NCBI GenBank assembly: GCA_035041965.1
Contig: JAPYMA010000408.1
Coordinates: forward strand, 304,232 to 368,231
Source of the DNA: Anisakis pegreffii
Taxonomy: Eukaryota > Nematoda > Chromadorea > Rhabditida > Anisakidae
Direction of reading: 5' to 3'
Length of the DNA stretch: 64,000 bases
A program made the position numbers and the translations under genes. Each line of letters begins with the position of its first letter. The first letter of the stretch is position 1. Below are positions 25,697-38,800 of the stretch, piece after piece. The notes under the pieces were generated by a model. It searched no databases. It saw only the letters and a program-made list of their open reading frames with translations, and was not told the DNA's origin.

Positions 25697-28290
25697 AATT
25701 TCATTGTATGTTCGTTGCAAATGTATCGTTGAATTCATATGGTACTCTTCTCATCTTGGCGGAGCACTTTCAAGTTGTTCATTAAGTGGCAAAATTTAGC
25801 GTTCAGCAAATGAAAACATGTAAAATGTTCGATTGATGTGTCGACGCCATTCTTCTTTTTGCATTTGAAAATTTTCGATTAGCATCATATTTACCAAGCA
25901 GTGGAAATAATCAATCACATGGAAGTAGTGCTAGCTCATATGTTTATGTCAGACGCTTCACTTGCACAACTTTTTTGCGATATGATTATTTTATCACGAA
26001 AAGGACCAGTTTAAGAGAAAAGGGCGAATGCACTTGTTGTTGACGAATGTTCTTTAATCACGGCAGAAACTGACTGAAGCAGCAAGCAAGCAAGCAAGTT
26101 TCTCGCAGTGACTCATCTTCGAGTGTTCATTCGCCAACCGCTGTGTGCACTCGTTACTGTCCAATGCTACGGACATATCTGTCTATCGTATTTGAAAGTT
26201 GCTCCTCACTTCAACGCTCTCCTGAATACCAATTCTAGATCGTAATGAAGCCAACAGTGTGTTCTGTTCATTTATTGTACAGTAATAATGTATGCTGTTA
26301 AAATTAGTAGCGATTCTGGATTATGAATTGCATTCAGCACTTCGACATCCATGTGTCGTTGTCAGTTCAGTTTTTTATATCTAGTTCAGTTAATGAGTTG
26401 TTCGCGAAGAACGCACTTTGATTTCATCGTCGGATGCTTGCTCATGACAGCTGTGAAAAGATTGCATTGCATTTTGTTTTTGGGTCCGGTAACTTGATTG
26501 AGACGTCTGTCGCTGAAACTGAAGAGCACTCTCCGACTGAGTATATAAATTGAGAGTAAAATCTCTCTATGGTCAATTTCAGTCGTTCTAATTCTCAGTG
26601 TCGAGTTTTTCCTTTTTCGTGCAACAAATTTAATCGTTATGGTCATTAGCAGTTTTATTATGATGTTCGAAGATCGAGCACTGAAGATATAAATTTTTTT
26701 TGACATTTCCATAATCGCAATAATTCAGTGGTTTGACAAGACGCAATTCCGTTGCTGAAATACACATTGAATCTTGAAATCCATTAGATATCCATCCCAG
26801 TATCCGATTGTACTTCTAACAGCTCGCGTTTTATTAACTGTCATGTAATCAAGATATTACCTTGTTTTGTTGTATCGCGAAAATTGCTCAAGATTGTTCG
26901 TTTTTTTTTTTGAACGTATAGCTTTATTTGTACCATTTTGATGTCAATAAATGCTCATCTTACTTGATGTGGCTTTCAATACATGCATGTATCATTACGC
27001 TAACAATAAGAAAACAAAACGAGAACGCTATGAAATGTCCCTTTTTATGAATTCTTTTAGGTGCGTCGTTTGAAAAAAAAAAGACCGTAAATCACCTTAA
27101 GAACACGAACAAACACGGAAGTGTTCCTCGTAATGATTGACAATTCAATAAGAATTAAAGTTGAGCATTATAAATTTAGTTTTGTTCATAATGTCTTTCG
27201 TGCTCACTTCTGCGTTCTGTTCATACCTCTCTGTTCTTAGGTTCTTTCTCACATTTTCACAGTCTTCCTACATTACATTTTTGTTGCTGCATTTGAGAAT
27301 CCTTCTTTTTAGTTCTTGGAACATTTCGGTGCTTCTGATGTCTTCAGGTCTGATTGCAAAGTTCATTTCATGCAAAACAAGCATCGTTACGATCGACTGG
27401 GTGTATTGCTTCGATGAAAAGTCATACAAACATTCATATAACGAAGTTATTTCTTAGTTTATCCTCTTTTGATCAATATCATTAGCACAGTTTTGTCGCT
27501 AATCGAAATGGACGTTGTGTAACGTTTCACACCATCTCATTAGAACAGCTTGTTGAAGAGAAATCGGTAATAATTGCGCATTGAAATGAGAACGAAAAGA
27601 TCGAACTGTGAATTAATTGAACGAGAGAATTGTGGCATTTCAGTAGACGGTGAAAATTTGAAACTTGAAATGAACTACGCATATAATTCGCAATCTGCAT
27701 AAGCACTAATATGCAAATATTTTTCACGTTGTTCTTCGCGCTGGCCGATCGTTTTGGATTTTTTTTAAATTTCGCAGCACTCTCTGCACTTTTCCACTGA
27801 AAACTTATTTCAGTCGTAGCCAACTCTGCCATTCGATCCAATGCGTTATGCTCATCACTACGATATCACAGATTTGAATCAGTTGCTATTTCAGCGATTG
27901 CATCAAAATGCATTAAAGAATGTCATTTTCCCAACATTTTTCATCCACCTCAAAATGCTTTTCTATGTTTCAGACGAATTTCAGTGGATGTTCCCACTGC
28001 AATATTCTGCTTTACACGTGCTTCTCACTGTTTGCTCTCCTTCGCATCCACGCGTTACAGCCAAAAATCAAATGGAATTTGCTAGATTGAACTGTGTCCG
28101 AAATATGAAACACCACAACTGCATTCCTCTGCTTTTTTAATGAGTCTTCAGATGAAATATGAATTGAAGTCGTTTGAGATGAACTGAGAAAGGAGTCTTC
28201 CTTAGGCGGATTGCATGCACCCCACCGAATTGCATGCTCGACAAACCGTTACTAATGAATCCCATCATAGTTGGAGTGCATCTCAGTGAA

Positions 28291-28330
28291 ATGAGACATC
28301 GCATGGCATTTATGCCATGCGATGTCTCAT
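28291..28330. repeat. Perfect 18-bp inverted repeat with a 4-nt loop
   Basis: Arms at 28291-28308 and 28313-28330 are exact reverse complements around a TTTA loop. An 18-bp perfect arm is very unlikely by chance at one site. The stem is shorter than a usual microRNA precursor, and no gene surrounds it. Confidence 0.9.
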
Positions 28331-31300
28331 TTATGATATTGGACACAAGATGAAACAATTCGTTCATAAACTTTGGATTTTTCGGTTTTTTCGGAATAAT
28401 TCAGAGCGTAATGCATCATTTCAAAACTTGTTTGCGTTCTTTCACACAAATGTCTTATGAGTGATCGTAGCGATGCTTTCATCATCACGACCATTCAAAG
28501 TGTGTGCTTAATGTTAAGCATATAATCAGTTACTAGCAATCCGAAATGCAAGCAAAACAAACCGATACCCAACTATGAGTGCACTTCAAAATAGATGTCT
28601 GACTGACTGCATGATTATAAATTTCTGAACATTGTCGTGTTAAAGGAGCATCAAAGCAAAAACTTGAAGAGATGCGTGACATGTGTAAACACAGCGCATA
28701 CTTCAATGCATATATCCACCGAAACGTCGTCTTCAAAATGCATCATCCTCGGCAAGAAATGAAGCTAAAAGAACAAATGAATGAAAGCCAACAACACCAC
28801 ATAGATCAATATCAGTCGGCAGTGGCGGCGGCACATCAGTCATTCATTTGGCATATGCAAGGAATTGGAACGAACGCCTTACTGCTCACGCTCAGTGATA
28901 TTCGTCGATAAACATTTCGCTTTGTGACTATATTCCAGAAAGTAGAATGAATAACAACGGAACTTTGCACTCGATGAATGTTGTCTTCTATGTGTGCCGA
29001 TATGTGCACATTAAGCAGATTCATCACTTATTCACTCGTCATGACAGCCTTTCCTCTACCAAGCCATTATATTTGCTGATATGCCACAGTCGGTGCAAGA
29101 AGCAAAAACCACTCCTCATTAGTACAGACAGCCACACAAAAACATTTCCGTTCTGATTACTGCTTTTCAGTGCCGCAGAGTCGCGCTATCATCCGTCAGT
29201 AATCCATCACTTAAACAACCCCGAATACCCTCCTCCAATCGAACACCACACGATTCGTTTCCATTGAAAGTGCTGTATCAATGTGAAGGTGTCGTGTTTT
29301 CATGGTGGTTTTTTACTTACAATTGCTTGCTATTCAACTTGCTCATAACACAGAATAACTCTGCGTGTGCTTACTGAAAATTGCGTGTTCGCCTGAACTG
29401 GCGTTTGCTTTCAGTTCAGTTCAGAGCATTAGTGGGTCCAATTCATTAATCTCTAGGGAGACTAGTTAGTTGACTGAGTAATTAGACGCTTCCAATTTTA
29501 GCAACAACTGACAATATTCAAATGAGTTTATTTAGAATTCGTTCGGTCTTGTGTTTTGCATTGCCTTTCTTTTCAATTAGTCTCGTGGATGCATAAAAGC
29601 TTGTTTGTTTAACAACTGAACGCACAATGCTCGTTTATGTTCATCGGATGCGTTTTATTGCCTGAATTGAAATGAAGCAATTCTGTGTTTTTTTTGTTCT
29701 CGTTGGAATTGTATCGATTTCGACGGCTCTCTCTCAAGTTAAACTTCAGTAAACATCATCAGTTGGTTGGTTGTACTGAAGCAAAAAAAATAAATAAATT
29801 AAGAACGCTGATTGTTTACGTTTATAGAAAGTCGACTGACTCAATGCGTTTCAATCGAAAAAACCAGCCTTTGAAAACATAATTTATGATGAATACACAA
29901 GGCTTAATTTTCATTTTGTAAATGTGCTCAGCGCTATTGTCCGTCCCTCGTTCACTCGCAGTCACTCAATTTGCCAGTGCCTCCGTCCTCTCCTCTGCAC
30001 GCAATCCATCCCTCCCTCCGCCTATGCTGGCTGTCATATCAGTTTATTGCCACTGTAATTGATGTAATCTTGCTATTTTCATTCATTCATCAACTTCGTG
30101 TTTTCATGACATTATTCCACATTAATTCACAGCAACACTACACGCATAAATACACACATCAAATGAATTCATCGAATATTCCACCACTCTGCAATATTCC
30201 GATGCAGTCACATATGCTCCGCGCACATATTGCAACTTCTGTTTGTCAATAGACTCGACTCACCCATCCATCACAAATAATTTCCGGTTTGTGCTCTTGT
30301 ATAAGCGCATCACAAGCAGAGCCACACAAATTTTGTATTGTTTGAATTTGATCACGTTTTTTTACTCTCTATTATGTATTGGAGTTCATAGTATGTGATG
30401 TGGAGTCCGCGAGCATTGCTTCCGTTGTTTTCACCGTTTTTCACCGTTCCAGTCAGCAAAAAATAAAAATAAAATGTTCGCCGTTCCATCCATCTTCCTA
30501 CTATTTTTGTCTATCGTCCTCATATTTTTGCCACTAAAATCAAATGTCAGCGCATTTTTTGAGTCGAATGTCATATTCCAAATTGGAACAAAATGAATGA
30601 GTTCGGTTTTCGTCGACTCCCTTTATTTTTATTCACTATTTAGGGCTCTCACCATTATTACCTCTCTCGCCTTTCTTTCAGTTTTTTATTTTGTTCACCC
30701 GTATTGATGTACTCATTTTTATCACCATTGATGATGTAATCTTTCGGCATTCTTCTAGTTTAGCCGGTGTAGTGCTCAAATTGAGCGAAACTTTTCAAAG
30801 TCCAAGATCTCGCATTTGAAGGTCACTGTCAGTGACAGTCTTTTATTAGTTCAACAAAATTATCCGTCCTAAGAAGTGTCTTTTCGAGTGAATATGAAAT
30901 GCGAGCAGTTTTAAGAACTCCGTTGCGACCTTCAAAGAATGTTTCACTATCAAAAAAAAAAAACATTTCAATTTGATGAATTTAGCGAAAAGAAATTTAA
31001 ATCTAAAATGAGCAATGCTAATTATTTCATGCAGATGTTTTCCAATTGTAAGATGTTTTTTCTAAATGTTTTTTCAAAATAGTTTCTAAGATGTTTCATG
31101 CAGACGTTTTTTTGATGTAATCGCACTGATGTCATTTATGCACATAGAGACATGTAAACGTGAATATATTATGATATAATATACGCAACTATGAATAAAT
31201 TCGCACACATTCTTCATGTGATCATCGTCATCACGCGTTAACATCGCACATAAACTGGCTTTGTGTTTGTTTATTTTATTCCGTCATTTCCTCACAGCTA

Positions 31301-32150
31301 TTTTCTTTGGCATATCAATTGAATGTGTAATAGGACATTTGATGCAAACCTATTATCTACACATTCCATATTCATATATTCAGTTGTAAACTGAAACTCA
31401 TTCGAACAATTAATGTATTTCAGTGAATGATGTTGTACAAATAGGTAGGTAGGTATACGCACGATTCAGCAAGTGCACATTCACATGCGCGCAAAACTGA
31501 ATGGTTATCGTTCGTGGTTCGTTGAATATCGATACGTTTCATCGTTGCCAACACCACAAAGCATACAGCCGTTTCAGTTCTTCACCGAATGTTTGTTTTT
31601 GATTCAGGACTCTGTGTTTGGTGCATCAACAATTTGCAAAGAGAAGTGTGGATAATTGCTTAGCTCAAGCAGACAGACGAAAGATATCTGCTCGATTGGA
31701 AGAAATGAGAGGAAGCGATTGAATGATTAATGATTAATTCGAGAAATTGATATTCATTCAAGACCAAACAGATTGATAGATATTCATCACATCACATTGT
31801 TTTTTCGCCTACTCTATTATCGTCATCGTTAATTTCATCATTACCGCTGGCTGCTGCCTCGAGATCACTCACCATCAGCATTAATCGCGCTCGATGTTAT
31901 CCTCTCAGCACTCAGATCAACCAATTAATCGTCGATAAGCGTTTTTGTTATCTGATGATGACAACGATGATAGGACTGACTTCGTGTCTGCGTTGGCTGC
32001 TACCAAGATTGATATTGGAGGAGCAGTAGTATTTTTGCTATAATATAATAGATTATTCGATTCATTCCTTTCATTTATCTATCTCATCATCACACGCACA
32101 ACACAGCACAGCAGCACATCAACACTATTATAATACATCGTCGCTGGATG

Positions 32151-32169
32151 CGACCGACCGACCGACCGC
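32151..32169. repeat. CGAC tetranucleotide repeat
   Basis: Between four and five CGAC units upstream of the NPC1 gene, in an otherwise AT-rich region. Too short to carry a functional claim. Confidence 0.85.
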
Positions 32170-32871
32170 ATTATATTACTACTGTTATTAGTGTAAATAT
32201 AAGCAACCAAACCAGCAACCAGCAGCACTAAGAACAGCTCAACTGGTATTTTTACTCGTTGTTTGTATTCTTCTCGCAATATTCACACATTGCTTCGCGC
32301 TGCATTCGTTATTTCTCAGTGATTATTCATTTTCAATCTTCAGTTCTTGACTCACCGCTTAGGCTTATACGCTTCATATTCAGTTTTTTCATGCACTCAT
32401 TCATCTGATTCGAGTCAAGTTGAAAGTCGCCTCTTGAGACATCATCAAATTCAATATTTTGTCGTCGTCGTCGACAAATTACCAATTGACTGATCTCACA
32501 ACTTCTTATGCTAACGTATCGCAGTACAACTGCCGGCTGGCACTATTAGCTGCCCAATGAATCATTTGCGTCGTTATCATTGATTCTTTCATATATTCGA
32601 TCAAAATTGACAGCAGTCATTGAGAGCAGGCAGAGCAGTGCTGTGCTGTGTTCATCATCAGCATGTGTTGTTGGCAAGTGCGATAAAAAGCATTCCTCTT
32701 GTTCAAGCAAGCAAAAGCGTCACCGAAAAAATCACACCAACTTGCTTGTTTGTTGTCACCTGTGAGTATTTGGTGATAACGTGTAAAAATTTGCTGATTA
32801 ACGTCCTAAAAAGGAGTACAAGTGCAGAGTTTTATTGATCGGATAAGTTTCGGTGATTAATTATTGCCTTA

Positions 32872-35800
32872 ATGTTATTATTCGTTGAAAGTACAGCTGC
32901 GCAAGCAACCTTATTATTTTATCTGCTCATATCAGCATCGATTGCTGTTGCTACTGCAAAAAGCACTCCAAAGCACGCCAAAAAACAATGTGTAATGCGT
33001 GGTGTTTGCGGCAGTCGTGGCTCAATGCATCAGAATTGCCCGTATAACGGATCTGCCAAATCGTTTAATGATGCTAAAGACCGTAATCTGGTGCGACAGT
33101 TGTGCCCTCATTTCGCTGAAGGTCAGTCGCATATTCTATATTCCACGATTACCTCTCCATTCTTTTCCTCTCATTCAGCCGTTTATTTCACTTTGTCGCT
33201 CTCCATCTGTCATTTTCACTTATTAAACAGCTGGCATCGAGCATTAATTTGAATATTATTGAGGCCAACACTCCTTTTCATATGGATAATAATCTGAATG
33301 ATTGAATTTGCATAAATGAGCAGAGTGAACTGCAGCAAACAGTAGTCTTTCATCGAAGCGCACATTTCATTCTTTCGATATTCGAACCATGCTTATTTCT
33401 TGAAATCTCTAAAGAACGATAAATGTTCTACGACTTTGCATAATGAGCTCATGATCAGTTTATCGGAGTTCATGATCAGTTTATCGGAGCTCCGATATGC
33501 AAACCGTTCGAGATTGTATGAATGAGTCAGTCACATTTGAATTCTTCCAGAATTAACACCTTCTCGCGTTCTAATATCATACCGGTGAAAATTTCGTGTT
33601 CCCTCCGTATGAACGATTCTGCAGGGCAAATTTTACAGCATAACTTTTTTCTAAAAAAACCAATTGATTTTGCGTCACATCATCAGATTCTCAAACGCTA
33701 AAATAAATATTCGTTTCATGTTTAAGGACAAACCATACAAGAAGGTCGCCTTTCCAATCTTGTTTTTTTTTATTTTGCCTAAGTTCTCATCGAATCATGC
33801 ACAAGCTTTCGAAGTGGAGAAATGCAATTTATTCATTCAGTTTTCTTTTAGAAATGTTGACTTTTTCTCACTGAACACTTTGCTGCTGTCCAAAGCATGA
33901 AATGAAAGCATAAAGTTTATCCGGTCATCCTATTCGTTTATATAAAAAAGTTTACATAGGAAATTAAGTGACTCGTAGTTGAAGACGTTTAAAATGATCG
34001 AGCATTTGGATGAGTATTGCATCGTTATCGAAATTGAAAGCGACTTCGTTTCCGGCCAACTCAGCTGATTACATAGCGGTTTTATTTCTCTTGCAATTGC
34101 ATTTCCTAAAGCGGTCATCGTTAAAAGTTCTTTCATTTTATTTACCCTTTATGATATTTCAATGAACCAACTGGAGGGGAATGAACGTAAAGCAGTGCAT
34201 TTGCTTGTCATTCAAACAGACATTAAACATTTTCGGGACAGCGGTAATCAATATTGTAATGTTGCAATTAAATGCGATTGGATGCGATATACTCGATATG
34301 TCTGATTGAAATTCCGACAAAGAAAAACAATTTTTCAATGCATTTTGTAGTTGTACGGAACAAGCGGAATGAATTGATAGTATTGACTGGACGAATCATT
34401 AATCACGGTCTCTTTAAAATTTTGACGGAATGTGTTGTCGACTCGTCGTGCTGTCACACAGAAAAACACTTCCGAAAAATACGCATCAGTCAGCTTCTTT
34501 GCGAACGCACAAGCGTACAATAGCAGAGATCATCAAAAGACGATGCTTGTTAAGAGCATTTTATTGGTCATGCTATGATTTTTTTGTAAGGATGGGATGT
34601 GATTTCCCTTTGATTATTTATTATTTCCTCAACGAGAAAATTATCACGTTCATAGTTAAGCAATAGTTGTGCGCATTGAATGAATTCAAATGTTCGACAT
34701 CAATCACCGTGGAGGAACTCACTCAACAGTTTCTGTGATTTATCAGTGATGATCAGGCGGATTTACATGATATAATGACATGTTCGCAGACAAAATGAAT
34801 CGTTGTAATATATCTATCGGAATTTGAGAGGTGAATTATAATCGAAAGTGCTTTAATTCATCATCATGATACGATCGTGTTCATTCCATTGCATTCGATA
34901 ACGTCACGAAAGTGAATCGCAATTCAGAAGCGTTCATCCACTTAATCGACTTTACAAATAGCAGCTCAGAAAACAATGAAATAAACTGAAATGAAATCGT
35001 TCCCCGTTTTTTGCAAATTCATCCGTGTAGTAATCATTTAATTCACTTTGTCCTTTCGGAGAAATCATTATTGTCACTTTTATTCTTTAAGTTTTGCGAT
35101 TGTATCTGTTGAGTGAGATGGAACGTGTTAAATTAGCCAGTGAACTGAAATATCTTTGAGGCACTGAATTTACCGATTTGAAAAGAAGTATAAAATAGTT
35201 CATGGTCGTGAATACTTCTAATTAGAGTGATGCTGTGTGTTACTAAAAATAATCATCTAATGTCACGATACAATTAACTCGATATTGAGATGTACTCTTG
35301 TTCAGTTTAGTTTTGCGAAAATTATGCGTGTACCCAGAATATTCGTACGTTCTAAAAATATTTTGAACAGCATTGTGATTGAGGAAGAAATTGATTTTAG
35401 AGGACGCATTGCGAGTTGATTTGTGGTGAGTGCAGCATGATTTTGGCTAGCATCATAACGGGGCATTTCATTCACAGTGGTTTTTGGTACTTCAAATTTT
35501 CAATTGTTCCAAACGATAGCGCTTGTTGCATTGTCAAAAAAAGTTGTATTAGAAGCACAGACAGAAACATGATTAGCAATCAAGACACATCTCAAAGTCA
35601 TTCCCTAAAGCAATTTGTCTGATGGTTCAGATGAAATGAGCAGTGTATTCTTTGATCGATTATGCACTGTTCTGTAACTGAATAAGGTCAATAAAGCAAG
35701 CCAATACCAGTTACCATTCCACATCTATGTTCTCATTCTACTGAAGTGTGAACGTTCTCAGTGCTCAATTACTGACTGACCTTTCAAGGCGCCACTCAGT

Positions 35801-38800
35801 CGCAGGAAAACTAAATTCTGTTTAGATCACAGAATTCCCACCACAAAAAGCTCTGTAACTATGAGATGAGAACTTTATCAAAACGTCATGTTTGATGTTT
35901 CTTGCAGCTAACTAACACCTATGAGGCTTGAAATCGATGGAACTGTCTGAGTGTTTTAATCGCTAATATCGACGCTAAGTTGGGCATGATCAGTATGAGA
36001 AATGAACTCGGAGGAGTACCGTAACCAGCAAACAGTAAGATAAAAGAACACGATATCATCGTAACAGTTGAACGTCCTGATAGTTTGATCAGTGCAAGAG
36101 AATAATTCATGTGCTCAATAATCTTAAGTAATGCAGTTACCTAAAACTGTGAAATTCTCACACTTCAAGGGTTACTCCCTCGTTACGAAAGTTACAGTTT
36201 GAGTTAGTTCCTTCGAATATTCCTTGAATGCGCTCAGATGATTCTTTGAAGTTATTCTTTCAATTGTACAACATTCTTTGCAAATAAATTACATGCACAA
36301 TTGATGTGCATGTAATTTATTTGCAAAGCATCATTTTTGGCTTACGACTGCTTGCGATAAGAGTTTACGTGTATTTTTCATGATATTTTTTCCGAGGTTG
36401 CATTCAATTCCTTTTTTTGATTGGATTTGTTGCATTCATCATCACTTGCTCACAAGAGTAAACAATTGTACCTGTCTTGCAATCCTTTCTAAAATTGTGT
36501 TGCATTGCAACTGACGTGATTAGAACCGAACACGATTATGACGCAAACACTCTATCATTTATCAAATCATGTATGCTCTATCATCGAACCTATACCCTAC
36601 CAACTAATCCCGGGGACTGTCCGAAGCATGATTTCGCTCCCGACCCAACTCGAATATGAAATAAATGATATTAGCATGTCTGTGCGAGCGAGTTCCTTCA
36701 GCTTCCAATTTATCTACATATCAGTTTACATTCATACACATTTAAGGTTTTATTAGTGATCGTTCAATTATATCTTTTATCATCGTAAACAAAAATTTAG
36801 CAGACTGAAACTACATCATAAAATTTAAATCAATCAGCATTATAAACCCACAAATCTAATGACAGTAATCGTTGTCTGATGAAGTTGGTCATTTCAGATA
36901 ACATCGACGAGTTCTGTTGTGATGCATTCCAGCTGGAGCAACTATCCTCACAGATGACCTTGCCAAGACAGTTGCTGTCACGCTGTCCGAGCTGTTTCGC
37001 TAATTTCGTGCAACTTTGGTGTGACTTCACTTGCTCACCAAAACAAAGTGATTTCTTGCGGATCAAAAGTCTATCTGATGACCAATTTCTTCTGTGAGTT
37101 GTGATTCGCATTTATGATGGGATGTCCTTGAATGCTTTCGATTTTCATTGACAGCATTAGGTTTAGCTGACCAACTTTTAACCTATAAGAGAAGAAAAAT
37201 TAAAGAGAATGTTGATGAATCGATCAATCACATTCAGAGCATAACTCGTCTCAAATTTTAGTGAAAATAAAACACACTACATCACTGAAATTGAATACTA
37301 CTTGCGTGAAGAATATGCGAATGGTCTTCTAGAATCATGTAAAAGGGTCAGTTGATATATTTTATTGCTTCGCTTAATGACTTCTTATCGATCATTACTT
37401 ATATTCTTACTGCTACTTCTGCAAAGACGTCCTCTATTAGTTCATAAGCAAGATTGAAATTGTTCTCTGGAACGGTTCAATTTTCAATCACGTTGTCTCC
37501 TCAACTCCGACAATAAACCATTACCTCTGGCTCATTCCGATCATTCAGCAAATGAACGAAGAACGTCATAATGAATAACTGCTGACAGTCTGCAGCTAAA
37601 AATTCATTTCAAATAATATGAATGCCCTATGAGAAATGTACAAAGCAAATTCAGTTCAGTTATTCCGCAATTATCCACAAATAAATTTAGTTGCAATTGA
37701 CGTGTTTAAATGAAATTATTTCGATTGCTAATTCGACCAAATTTATCAGTAAATGAAATGGGTAGTGCCGTTTACCTACTACTGTTCGTTGTCGATTGGT
37801 GCTGAATGGCACCAGCAATTATTTAGTTTCGTCTCGTAACACTTAAACAAACGAACGTATGAAATTATTTCTCATCTGCCAAATTACCAGCACTCCTCAT
37901 GCTTGGTTGCGTTTTAATTTCCTGTTGCAAATTCGATCGAATGGAGATGTCGAATGTTTGTGGGGTACTAAATGAATTCATTCAACAAAAATACTTGCAA
38001 TAGTCAGTTGAATACGATGACAGTATATATGCTCATGTAAAAAAATGATGATAGCACACGTGTTGCTGGGCAAATTAACAGTTCTCATCGAAATTAAAAA
38101 TGCTGACATTTGTTTTGGTGGCATCGATTGTGGGCGAAAAAATGAAACTTAAATTCATTTTGCAATCAGTTTCGTCGTGATGTTTTTAATGCGTTAGTAA
38201 TAGTGGTTTAAAAATTAACAGTGATCTATGTGTACAGTAGTGGACGTGATAAGCGTCGTGATAATTATTGATAATTATCATGATAATTATTATGATGACT
38301 GTTACTGTGATAATGATAACAATAACAACAGAATCATAAGAGAAGTGATAGCGATGCAGAAGTTGATGATAACAATAACCACTTCACTGATAACAAACTA
38401 GCAGTACATTCATATTTTAACACTTTCTCGCGTCACTGCCTCACTGTCAACTGTTCAGTAGCTGATTGAAAAAGGACAGAATGAGAACGAATTCGAGAAA
38501 CAAGAGAAGTTTGATATTTACTTGATAACACTGAGCATTGTGCACATTTTTATACTCGAAATTCTATTCAAACCAGAGGATAAAACATGAGAGTAGTGAA
38601 TGTATTAAAGAGAAGATGACAGAATAGCACCTGAATCAAAGAAAGTTACTTGCACGTGGAATCAGTTGAAGGTGTTATGTTTCATTCAATCGAAACATTC
38701 AGTCAAAATAGATTAAGGCTGAGAAATTGAGTGAAGCATCAGGCCACAGTTCCATCTGCGGCATAACACTGAATATTATGAAAATATGTTAATCCATACA

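Larger units (their letters stand above)
25697..32871. other. Intergenic region between the BCAR3-like and NPC1 genes
   Basis: I see no conserved reading frame here. It contains a perfect hairpin at 28291-28330, small GCAA repeats near 26081-26099, a GTAG run near 31444 and a CGAC run near 32151. A frame at 28672-28911 (79 codons, Gln/His-rich) has no splice context or recognisable similarity and is probably chance. The NPC1 promoter should lie at the right end, but no clear core element could be assigned. Confidence 0.6.

Noticed and set aside
27841..28140. 99-codon frame downstream of the BCAR3-like gene
   Set aside because: No recognisable domain or splice partners; composition like chance frames.
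28672..28911. Gln/His-rich 79-codon frame
   Set aside because: Somewhat gene-like, but no homology, acceptor or poly(A) signal could be shown.
36276..36328. MicroRNA precursor
   Set aside because: The stem is only 24 bp with a 5-nt loop, too short for a normal nematode precursor, and perfectly paired.
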